Of a stretch of DNA of 5,202 nt, positions 1-4,354 are shown piece by piece; position 1 is the stretch's first letter, and every line of letters starts with the position of its first letter. The stretch is taken from the NCBI GenBank assembly GCA_900550005.1, contig URQL01000133.1, positions 1 to 5,202 of the forward strand. The letters run 5' to 3'. The notes under the pieces are model-generated. The model worked only from the letters and a program-made list of their open reading frames with translations. It was not told where the DNA came from and ran no database searches. The DNA is from an uncultured Erysipelotrichaceae bacterium (lineage in GTDB: Bacteria; Bacillota_I; Bacilli_A; Erysipelotrichales; Coprobacillaceae). The position numbers were made by a program, and so were the translations under genes.

Positions 1-205
1 CAAATCCTTCTCGATTGCCGGTTGTAACATACGTGGAGATATTGATATACAGGCGAGCTTCTCTGGACAGATGCTTTGAAATTTTCGCTTTGCAACGATT
101 TTTATCCAGATGTATACGTACATTTTCTTTTGAATAATGGCTTCCGCGTGATTTTATATAAGTAAATTTTTTCTGCTCCGGTGCACGGAATGGCAGGTGT
201 TTTCC
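1..205 (-). pseudogene. Relaxase (mobilisation nuclease) remnant, runs off the left edge
   Basis: Read on the minus strand from 205 down to 2, one frame stays open for 68 codons. It begins GKHLPFRAPEQKKFT and contains KSRGSHYSKENVR and ends at the edge with TGNREGF. The pattern GK-x-x-x-FRAPEQK-x-FT followed by a K-S-x-G-x-x-Y-S-x-E-N segment resembles what I remember of the region after the catalytic domain in Bacillota MobA/VirD2-type relaxases of mobilisable elements. That is family recall, not an alignment. A TAA (complement of 206-208) interrupts the frame directly upstream, and no start codon or ribosome binding site precedes it, so this is a fragment, not an intact gene. Local GC is visibly higher than in the genes to the right, which supports foreign origin. 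The left end cannot be seen, so the gene could continue beyond it. The plus strand of this stretch has only short frames. Confidence 0.5.
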
Positions 206-248
206 TTAGTGGACTTCGTATACGTGATACTACGTCAATAAAAAGTAC

Positions 249-289
249 CAGTTAAACTGAAATATTTCATTTAGTTTAACTGTTTTTTT
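249..289 (+). terminator. Rho-independent terminator with no obvious plus-strand gene
   Basis: CAGTTAAACT (249-258) pairs perfectly with AGTTTAACTG (273-282). The stem can be extended to about 13 bp with a G-U pair, and seven T follow at 283-289. An A-rich run at 240-244 would give a weaker T tract on the other strand, so partial bidirectional function is possible. No plus-strand gene ends just before it, which suggests that the gene it served has been lost. Confidence 0.75.
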
Positions 290-383
290 CATAACTTCTT
301 TCATACTGATTTGGACTTTGATAATTACAGCGACTATGAGTTCTCACTGTATTATAAAATGTAATATGGAAAAGTTTTGGTAG

Positions 384-412
384 TTGCTATTTTAGATAAA
401 ATAGTTTATAAT
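384..412 (+). promoter_or_regulatory. Sigma-A-type promoter of the short antitoxin-like RNA
   Basis: TTGCTA (384-389) and a perfect TATAAT (407-412) are separated by 17 bases. Transcription would start near 418-420, immediately before a repeat that matches the toxin start region, and would run about 57 bases into the terminator at 443-475. Confidence 0.75.
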
Positions 413-419
413 ATAAACG

Positions 420-439
420 AAATTCAACCATAGGTTCAC
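420..439 (+). repeat. Direct repeat, antitoxin copy
   Basis: The bases 421-439 read AATTCAACCATAGGTTCAC and match 562-580 at 17 of 19 positions; adding base 420/561 gives 18 of 20. The two differences are at 426 and 434. In an RNA duplex with the toxin mRNA, the base at 434 would still form a G-U pair, leaving only one true mismatch. Confidence 0.85.
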
Positions 440-442
440 AAA

Positions 443-475
443 AAAAAGCTAAGGGGTGCGAGCCCTTAGCTTTTT
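443..475. terminator. Bidirectional terminator shared by toxin mRNA and antitoxin RNA
   Basis: GCTAAGGG (448-455) pairs with CCCTTAGC (463-470), and A443-447 pairs with T471-475, around a 7-base loop. On the plus strand five T end the structure. On the minus strand the A run at 440-447 reads as eight T, a stronger tail, suited to ending the toxin mRNA. A shared terminator between two convergent RNAs is a hallmark of Fst/par loci. Confidence 0.85.
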
Positions 476-489
476 AATTACTAGGCTAA

Positions 490-572
490 TTATCGTTTTA
501 TGTATTTATCTAGCCATTTGCAAGCATAATAATGATTATACCTGCTACGATATTTAATAAAAATTCTACCAT
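490..572 (-). pseudogene. Fst-like type I membrane toxin, apparently frameshifted
   Basis: A tiny minus-strand gene starts at ATG 572-570 with a strong AGGAGG (580-585) seven bases upstream. Frame 0 encodes 20 residues, MVEFLLNIVAG then IIIIMLANG, stopping at TAG 512-510. Moving one base back near 530 gives a second half reading YYACKWLDKYIKR and a stop at 492-490. A joined product would be 27 residues: one hydrophobic helix, then a charged C-terminal tail. The YY-x-CKWLD ending is one I associate with small hydrophobic type I toxin candidates of gut Bacillota; toxins of the Fst class act on the membrane. The likely cause is loss of one base in the ATTATTAT stretch. Alternatives are a sequencing error, programmed slippage, or a functional 20-residue product. 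The surrounding promoter, repeats and terminator make the locus convincing even though the frame is broken. Confidence 0.65.
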
Positions 573-580
573 AGATTCAC
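561..580 (+). repeat. Direct repeat, toxin-start copy
   Basis: Bases 562-580 (AATTCTACCATAGATTCAC) are the partner of the repeat at 420-439. This copy covers the complement of the toxin ATG (570-572), the first codons and the 3' end of its ribosome binding site, so pairing there would block translation initiation. Confidence 0.85.
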
Positions 581-599
581 CTCCTTTCAAACAGAAAGA
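580..599 (-). promoter_or_regulatory. Toxin ribosome binding site with overlapping hairpin
   Basis: The minus strand carries AGGAGG at 585-580, seven bases before the ATG. Just upstream, CTTTC (598-594) can pair with GAAAG (588-584) around a 5-base loop, with one further G-U pair (599 with 583), so the first half of the ribosome binding site lies inside a short stem. Similar 5' structures limit translation of the fst toxin mRNA; here the stem is short and its effect is speculative. Confidence 0.4.
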
Positions 600-623
600 G
601 AGAAACGATAACATTTTTATTTT

Positions 624-652
624 AACATATCTAAACATAATATTTGTCCCAA
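624..652 (-). promoter_or_regulatory. Candidate promoter of the toxin mRNA
   Basis: On the minus strand TTGGGA (652-647) and TATGTT (629-624) are 17 bases apart. An overlapping TGTTAAAAT forms an extended -10 alternative a few bases further on. Transcription would start near 617 and run about 175 bases to the terminator, a length like the toxin mRNA of par. Confidence 0.5.
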
Positions 653-782
653 ATAAGTTCCAATATTGTATACTTGAAATGTCAATGTTGCTTTGTTGGA
701 AGAAGATTAAACAAATTTGGAAAAATGTGAGAAAAATACTCTAAAAAAGCGTATAGTATAGATAGGGAAGGAATATAATTGA

Positions 783-811
783 TTGCATTAGAGATTATAG
801 ATTGTTATAAT
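783..811 (+). promoter_or_regulatory. Strong promoter with extended -10, upstream of small RNA and toxin remnant
   Basis: TTGCAT (783-788) and TATAAT (806-811) are 17 bases apart, and TG at 803-804 makes an extended -10. This is the best promoter match in the window. Transcription would start near 818 and meet a terminator at 883-908 after about 90 bases. Confidence 0.8.
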
Positions 812-817
812 GAGTGT

Positions 818-908
818 GTTGAGATATGTTGGTAGACTGTGTGCAACGGCTACAATAAATAAAGATATTGCACGTGATAGTTAATCCTCCATTTTGGAGG
901 GTTTTTTT
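818..908 (+). ncRNA. Candidate type III antitoxin RNA (or leader RNA) ahead of toxin remnant
   Basis: A short RNA is predicted between the promoter at 783-811 and the terminator at 883-908. The broken toxin-like gene begins 12 bases after the T run. This order (promoter, structured RNA, terminator, toxin) is that of type III toxin-antitoxin loci, where the repeat RNA folds as pseudoknots that bind and inhibit the nuclease. An H-type pseudoknot is possible: GTTG 828-831 with CAAC 844-847, and GTAG 832-835 with CTAC 850-853. The hexamer AGATAT recurs at 822 and 863, 41 bases apart, a plausible but very weak trace of tandem repeats. A competing hairpin pairs GTGCAA 841-846 with TTGCAC 868-873. 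Clear tandem repeats are absent, so the assignment rests mostly on context. Confidence 0.5.
883..908 (+). terminator. Terminator between small RNA and toxin remnant
   Basis: CCTCCA (886-891) pairs with TGGAGG (895-900), with three further weaker pairs and a 3-base loop, followed by seven T at 902-908. It ends only 12 bases before the ATG at 921. A leaky terminator in this position sets the RNA-to-toxin ratio in type III systems. Confidence 0.8.
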
Positions 909-920
909 ATAGGAGAAAAA

Positions 921-1313
921 ATGAAGTTAAAGAGGATAAAAGAAGATTATTATCAAAAAATAATTAGAGTGGATTTTGAAGTTTTACATAATAAAGGTGG
1001 TAGACCTTATGTGATTATTATGAAATTAAATTATAAGGGCACTCTCTAGAATTTTGCTAACCCATTAAGATCAAATATAAGTGTATCCGTGCCTAGGTAC
1101 ACTTTTTTTTAGTTTACCTAAAAGATTTACAACTAAGGATGATCATGTACATGGTTTACATTACATTAAACTTGTTCCAATTGATAATCGTTTTTAGAAA
1201 ATGTAGAGATGAGTGATACTTATAAACTTTATTTAGAAATTATAAGGAAAAACAAAGAGCGAATTAGAAGTGAGAAAGACATTTCAAAAAAAGTGAGAAA
1301 AACTAAAAAATAA
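921..1313 (+). pseudogene. Type III toxin-like endoribonuclease (ToxN/CptN/TenpN type), degraded
   Basis: A ribosome binding site AGGAG (911-915) precedes ATG 921. Frame 0 reads MKLKRIKEDYYQKI and later RPYVIIMKLNYKGTL, then TAG at 1047-1049. The same frame continues NFANPLRSNIS until a shift in the T run at 1103-1110. The next frame (from 1111) reads SLPKRFTTKDD then GLHYIKLVPID. A further shift near 1191-1195 opens FLENVEMSDTYKLYL to a TAA at 1311-1313. Rejoined, this is about 130 residues, somewhat short for the family. The string RPY-hydrophobic, FA-x-PLRSNI, SLPKR and GLHYIK-x-x-PI recalls small ToxN/AbiQ-related toxins of Bacillota, which cut RNA and are held by an antitoxin RNA. One nonsense codon and two homopolymer shifts make it non-functional. 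Sequencing error could explain the shifts but hardly the TAG. The family name is recalled, not searched. Confidence 0.65.
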
Positions 1314-1346
1314 ATCGAATAATAGAATATAGGAGGAATTTAGACT

Positions 1347-1970
1347 ATGTTAAAAGATATGAGTGAAGAAAGAAAAAAAGAATTAGTAGACTTAGTTTAT
1401 GAAGCAAGACTTGGTGAAAGAAAGGAGCAAAAGTTAGCTAAAGATCAACTTGAATTACATATTCAAGCACAAAATGTATTGTTTGATGTAAAAGTAACAA
1501 AAGAAGAATTGGCTAAATTATGTCATTTGAGTTTAGAATTTATTAGTGAATTAGAACCCATCAACAAGCGAATTAATCGGGAAAGATTAACAAAATTAGA
1601 GAATAGATATATTTTCTTTAATGATCCTTCAGAAGTAGCTAATTTATGGATAAAAGAGATGAGAAATGATCAGTTAGAAGCATTATTAGACAAGGTTTTT
1701 AAAATTAGAGGAGAAGAATGTGCAAAAAATTCCAAATTTTATAATCAGGTTATTGTAGGATGTGTTAATGTTTATGATATGTTAGTGGATATGTTTGATA
1801 ATGAAACATTTGTGTTAATTTGTATGGATTATTTAACAAGGATCTTTTTATATATTCATTCATATAATGTTGAAATTATGGATCCTAATCAGTGGCGTCA
1901 AGAAGCTTTACAAGAAGTGATTGAAAGAAGAAAAAAACAAAGGAAAAATAAAGAAATAACTTCCTGGTAG
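1347..1970 (+). CDS. Hypothetical protein, 207 residues, charged and helical
   Basis: I do not recognise this protein. The start is set by AGGAGG at 1331-1336, ten bases before ATG 1347; a second ATG at 1359 is too far from it. The product is highly charged, mostly helical in composition, with no signal peptide or clear membrane segment. Residues 1-45 are rich in K, E and R. Residues 50-70 (VTKEELAKLCHLSLEFISEL) have the spacing of a helix-turn-helix but without a firm family match. Residues 131-172 are the most hydrophobic part (a run around FVLICMDYLTRIFLYI), probably a buried helix. The C-terminus (residues 190-203) is strongly basic. Three cysteines (139 and 159 in the hydrophobic half, 124 before it) form no obvious metal site. 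It lies 33 bases after the toxin remnant and 67 bases before the next gene, in accessory surroundings. It could be a regulator or part of a cargo module; no function is assigned. Confidence 0.8.
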   Translation: MLKDMSEERKKELVDLVYEARLGERKEQKLAKDQLELHIQAQNVLFDVKVTKEELAKLCHLSLEFISELEPINKRINRERLTKLENRYIFFNDPSEVANLWIKEMRNDQLEALLDKVFKIRGEECAKNSKFYNQVIVGCVNVYDMLVDMFDNETFVLICMDYLTRIFLYIHSYNVEIMDPNQWRQEALQEVIERRKKQRKNKEITSW

Positions 1971-2037
1971 GAGAATAATATGATAAACTAAAATTACAAA
2001 AAACAATTTAAATTCTCATTGTAAGGAGGGGAAGACA

Positions 2038-2310
2038 ATGCTAGGCTTATTTAGTTTTGAATTGTATGTCGGTGTCAAAGAAATGTGTGAACAAATTGCT
2101 GATAAATTAAAGGCAAATTCAATTGAATATAAAATGAAATCAGATGGGCAACAACGAAGAAATTCATTTACGCCTATTCATTCATCTTATGGTGTATTAG
2201 GGGTAAGAAATGATAGTTATAGACAAAATGAAAGTAAAAAAGATATTTGTCATCTTTATGTGAAAAAAGAAGATAAAGATCAAGCCATTGCAATAATGAA
2301 TACGAGATGA
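2038..2310 (+). CDS. Small hypothetical protein, 90 residues, DUF2007-like layout
   Basis: A strong ribosome binding site (AAGGAGG, 2023-2029) lies eight bases before ATG 2038. The 90-residue product begins with a short beta-like stretch (FELYVGV, residues 7-13), then an amphipathic helix (residues 15-31, MCEQIADKLKANSIEYK). A polar loop follows (35-68), then a second strand HLYVKKED (72-79) and a short closing helix. This strand-helix-loop-strand-helix order resembles small DUF2007-type alpha/beta proteins of unknown role, but I would not assign it on this alone. No signal peptide or membrane segment is seen. The gene is followed after 18 bases by a perfect inverted repeat that can terminate transcription, so it is probably its own unit or the end of one with the preceding gene. 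No clear promoter was found in the 67-base gap upstream. Confidence 0.75.
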   Translation: MLGLFSFELYVGVKEMCEQIADKLKANSIEYKMKSDGQQRRNSFTPIHSSYGVLGVRNDSYRQNESKKDICHLYVKKEDKDQAIAIMNTR

Positions 2311-2319
2311 GAAAATAAA

Positions 2320-2349
2320 TTGTGAATTAAGATAGAACTATGTTAAAAT
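2320..2349 (+). promoter_or_regulatory. Candidate rnhA operon promoter inside an inverted repeat
   Basis: TTGTGA (2320-2325) and TAAAAT (2344-2349) are 18 bases apart, with TG at 2341-2342 giving an extended -10. The -10 element occupies the loop and edge of the 13-bp inverted repeat at 2329-2360. Transcription would start near 2356, about 22 bases before the rnhA ATG. It is the only promoter-like match in the 67-base gap before the operon. Confidence 0.45.
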
Positions 2350-2362
2350 AGTTCTATCTTTT
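2329..2362 (+). terminator. Perfect 13-bp inverted repeat: terminator and possible operator
   Basis: AAGATAGAACTAT (2329-2341) and ATAGTTCTATCTT (2348-2360) are exact reverse complements around a 6-base loop, followed by TT and, after one A, two more T. As RNA this can terminate the upstream gene, although the T tract is short and broken. As DNA it flanks a promoter-like -10, so it could instead bind a dimeric regulator. The rnhA ribosome binding site begins six bases after the stem. Confidence 0.65.
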
Positions 2363-2377
2363 ATTAAGGAGAAACTT

Positions 2378-2974
2378 ATGGCAAAAAAATACTATGCAGT
2401 AAAAAAAGGGATAAAACCAGGTATTTATGAAACTTGGGATGAATGTAAAAAACAAGTACAAGGCTATTCAGGAGCGGAATATAAAAGTTTTACCACTCTA
2501 GAAGAAGCTCAGGCTTTTATTGAAGAAAAAAAAGTGATGCAAAAAGTAGAGGGAAAATCTTTACTTGCTTATGTTGATGGAAGTTATAATATTAAAACGA
2601 AAGAATATGGGTATGGTTGTGTTTTATTAGATGAGGTTGGTGTGATCGACCAACTGTATGGTAAAGGCGATAATGAAGAAAATACATCAATGCGAAATGT
2701 TGCAGGAGAAATATTAGGAAGTGAAACAGCTATTGACTATGCAATTCAACATGATTATAAAGCTATCTATATTTATTATGATTATGAAGGCATTGAAAAG
2801 TGGGCTAATGGAATTTGGAAAGCCAACAAAACAGGAACGAAAGCTTATCAAGAAAATATTAAAGAAAAAAGAAATAAAATTGTTATTGAATTTATCAAAG
2901 TTTTAGCGCATAGTGGAGATAAGTATAATGAAATAGCAGATAAATTAGCAAAAAAGGCGGTAGGAATAAAATAA
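2378..2974 (+). CDS. rnhA: Ribonuclease H1 with viroplasmin-like N-terminal domain
   Basis: The enzyme cleaves the RNA strand of RNA-DNA hybrids in the cytoplasm, removing R-loops and primer RNA. Residues 2-48 (AKKYYAVKKGIKPGIYETW and on) form the viroplasmin/RNase H1 N-terminal domain, which binds hybrids. The catalytic domain runs from about 61 to 195. The metal-binding acidic residues are visible as D67 (YVDGS), E111 (VAGEI), D135 (YYDYEG) and D188 (EIADKLAK), and H178 lies in AHSGDKYNE. All four carboxylates are present, so the enzyme should be active. Start ATG 2378 follows AAGGAG (2366-2371). The stop codon overlaps the rnmV start (TAATG), suggesting translational coupling. The gene heads an operon with RNase M5 and RsmA. 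At 198 residues its length fits a two-domain bacterial RNase H1. The symbol rnhA is used loosely for the RNase H1 type. Confidence 0.92.
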   Translation: MAKKYYAVKKGIKPGIYETWDECKKQVQGYSGAEYKSFTTLEEAQAFIEEKKVMQKVEGKSLLAYVDGSYNIKTKEYGYGCVLLDEVGVIDQLYGKGDNEENTSMRNVAGEILGSETAIDYAIQHDYKAIYIYYDYEGIEKWANGIWKANKTGTKAYQENIKEKRNKIVIEFIKVLAHSGDKYNEIADKLAKKAVGIK

Positions 2975-3501
2975 TGAAAGTAAATGAAATTATTATTGTA
3001 GAAGGAAAAACAGATACACAAGTATTAAAATCGTTTTTAGACGTAGATACAATCGAAACAGGAGGTTCAGCTATTAGCAAAGAAACATTGGATTATATAA
3101 AGACAACAAGTCTTACTCGAGATATTATTGTTATGACGGACCCTGATTTCCCGGGAAAGCAAATTCGTGATAAAATCCAACAAGTGGTCCCTAATTGTAA
3201 ACATGCATTCGTTCATAAAAAAGATGCAATCAAAAAAAATAAAGTCGGTATAGCAGAAGCAAGTAAAGAAGCGATTTTAGAAGCATTAGAAAATGTAGTC
3301 ACATTCAATGAACAAAATGAAAGTATCAGTTGGTCAGAATTTTTACAATTAGATATTATAGGAAACAAAAAAAGAAGATTAGCGATTTATGATCATTTTC
3401 ATTTAGGTTATGGGAATGTTAAAACATTGTATAAACGGCTTAATTTAGTAGGGATTACTTATGAACAAGTACATTCTTTTTTACAACAAGTAGGTGAATA
3501 G
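2974..3501 (+). CDS. rnmV: Ribonuclease M5 (5S rRNA maturation)
   Basis: RNase M5 trims the 5S rRNA precursor on both sides of the mature molecule, acting with ribosomal protein uL18 in the cytoplasm. The protein opens with a TOPRIM domain: the conserved glutamate E10 in IIIVEGKTD, and the DxD pair D56 and D58 in VMTDPDFPGKQIR, all present. The stretch HAFVHKKDAI and the KVGIAEAS segment (about residues 85-107) are typical of this family rather than of primases or topoisomerases. The C-terminal part (about 118-175) is the RNA/ribosomal-protein-binding region. At 175 residues it is close to the Bacillus enzyme. The ATG overlaps the rnhA stop by one base and its own ribosome binding site is weak (AGGAA), so it is probably coupled to rnhA. 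The gene directly downstream is rsmA, the classical partner in Bacillota. Confidence 0.95.
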   Translation: MKVNEIIIVEGKTDTQVLKSFLDVDTIETGGSAISKETLDYIKTTSLTRDIIVMTDPDFPGKQIRDKIQQVVPNCKHAFVHKKDAIKKNKVGIAEASKEAILEALENVVTFNEQNESISWSEFLQLDIIGNKKRRLAIYDHFHLGYGNVKTLYKRLNLVGITYEQVHSFLQQVGE

Positions 3502-3504
3502 TGC

Positions 3505-4341
3505 GTGAGAGATATTGGAACGATTAAACATACTTTAGAAATACAAGAAAAATTTAATTTAAATGCTAAAAAGAATTTTGGACAAAATTTTTTAGTAGAC
3601 ATCAATGTTATTAATAAAATCGCTAATTGTGCAAAAATTGATGACCAAACCTGTGTTATTGAAATAGGTCCGGGAATCGGAAGTTTAACGGAGTTTTTAG
3701 CAAGAAAATCCAAAAAAGTAATAGCCTATGATATTGATGAACGCTTAATTGAAGTATTAGCTTATACTTTAGAAGAATATCCTAATGTAGAAGTACGTTT
3801 ACAAGACTTTTTAACAGTTGATTTAGAGGAACTAAAAAAAGAATTACAAGACTACTCAAAAATTAGTTTAGTATCTAACTTACCTTATTATATTACGAGT
3901 GAATTGATCACTAAAATTATGTTAAGTGATTTACCTTTAGTTACCTTTGTGGGAATGATGCAAAAAGAAGTTGCTTTAAAATTAACAGGAAAAGAACAAT
4001 TACCTTTAAAATTGTTAATGGAATTAAATGGAACAGTGAATTATGAATTTAATGTAAGTAATCAAGTATTTATTCCTAAACCAAATGTGGATTCTGCGGT
4101 ATTATCTGTAGAATTTCACGAAGTTAATGTGAATAAAAAAGAATTTTATCAATTAGTTCAGGCAGGTTATAAACAAAAAAGAAAAACACTTTACAATAAT
4201 TTAAGTAAGCTTTGGGGTAAAGAAAAGACAAAAGATTTATTAGAAACACTCCAAATTGATTTAAAAACACGTGCAGAACAACTTTCTTTAAAAGATTGGA
4301 TAGAAATGGGGAACTATTTAAATAAAAATCACATAATATAA
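3505..4341 (+). CDS. rsmA: 16S rRNA (adenine1518-N6/adenine1519-N6)-dimethyltransferase
   Basis: RsmA (KsgA) uses S-adenosylmethionine to dimethylate two adjacent adenines in helix 45 near the 3' end of 16S rRNA, a late check on small-subunit assembly; its loss gives kasugamycin resistance. Signature parts are visible: NFGQNFLVD (24-32), the SAM-binding loop VIEIGPGIGSL (51-61), the acidic YDIDERL (75-81), and the catalytic NLPYYI (125-130). FVGMMQKEVALKL (148-160) is also typical, and a helical C-terminal domain ends near WIEMGNYL. Length, 278 residues, is normal. The start is GTG 3505, chosen because AGGTGA (3492-3497) lies seven bases upstream and because the N-terminus then aligns with the family. 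It begins three bases after the rnmV stop. No key residue is missing. Confidence 0.96.
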   Translation: MRDIGTIKHTLEIQEKFNLNAKKNFGQNFLVDINVINKIANCAKIDDQTCVIEIGPGIGSLTEFLARKSKKVIAYDIDERLIEVLAYTLEEYPNVEVRLQDFLTVDLEELKKELQDYSKISLVSNLPYYITSELITKIMLSDLPLVTFVGMMQKEVALKLTGKEQLPLKLLMELNGTVNYEFNVSNQVFIPKPNVDSAVLSVEFHEVNVNKKEFYQLVQAGYKQKRKTLYNNLSKLWGKEKTKDLLETLQIDLKTRAEQLSLKDWIEMGNYLNKNHII

Positions 4342-4354
4342 ATTAGGTGATTTG

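Larger units (their letters stand above)
419..475 (+). ncRNA. Candidate type I antitoxin RNA (RNA II of a par-like locus)
   Basis: A short transcript is predicted from the promoter at 384-412 to the terminator at 443-475. Its first 20 bases (420-439) nearly duplicate 561-580, the antisense of the toxin's translation start. The RNA could therefore base-pair with the toxin mRNA over the ribosome binding site and ATG, and again through the shared terminator stem. In the enterococcal par system RNA II is a short RNA, convergent with the toxin mRNA and carrying direct repeats that contact it in the same way. The layout here matches that known scheme. The start point is inferred and no transcript has been observed. 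Confidence 0.65.

Noticed and set aside
290..364. Short plus-strand frame ending DLDFDNYSDYEFSLYYKM
   Set aside because: Looks faintly like a protein tail but has no start codon, is only about 24 codons after an upstream stop, and matches no family I know.
532..744. 70-codon plus-strand open frame
   Set aside because: It runs antisense to the small toxin and through its promoter, has no ribosome binding site, and its composition is that of random A+T-rich sequence.
700..780. TATAGT/TATAGA motifs near 752-763 as a promoter
   Set aside because: No -35 element at an acceptable distance, and the much better promoter at 783-811 lies just downstream.
1979..1991. ATG after AGGAG just downstream of the 207-residue gene
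   Set aside because: It is followed by a stop after three codons, so it can encode nothing meaningful.
2721..2906. Plus-strand frame inside rnhA
   Set aside because: Out-of-frame shadow of the RNase H catalytic domain, whose conserved residues fix the true frame.
2895..3080. Minus-strand frame across the rnhA-rnmV junction
   Set aside because: Antisense to two conserved genes and with no ribosome binding site.
3459..3713. Minus-strand frame across the rnmV-rsmA junction
   Set aside because: Antisense to conserved TOPRIM-protein and methyltransferase sequence; no supporting signal.
4352..4354. TTG as the yabG start
   Set aside because: It lies one base from the ribosome binding site; ATG 4355 gives workable spacing and the usual family N-terminus.
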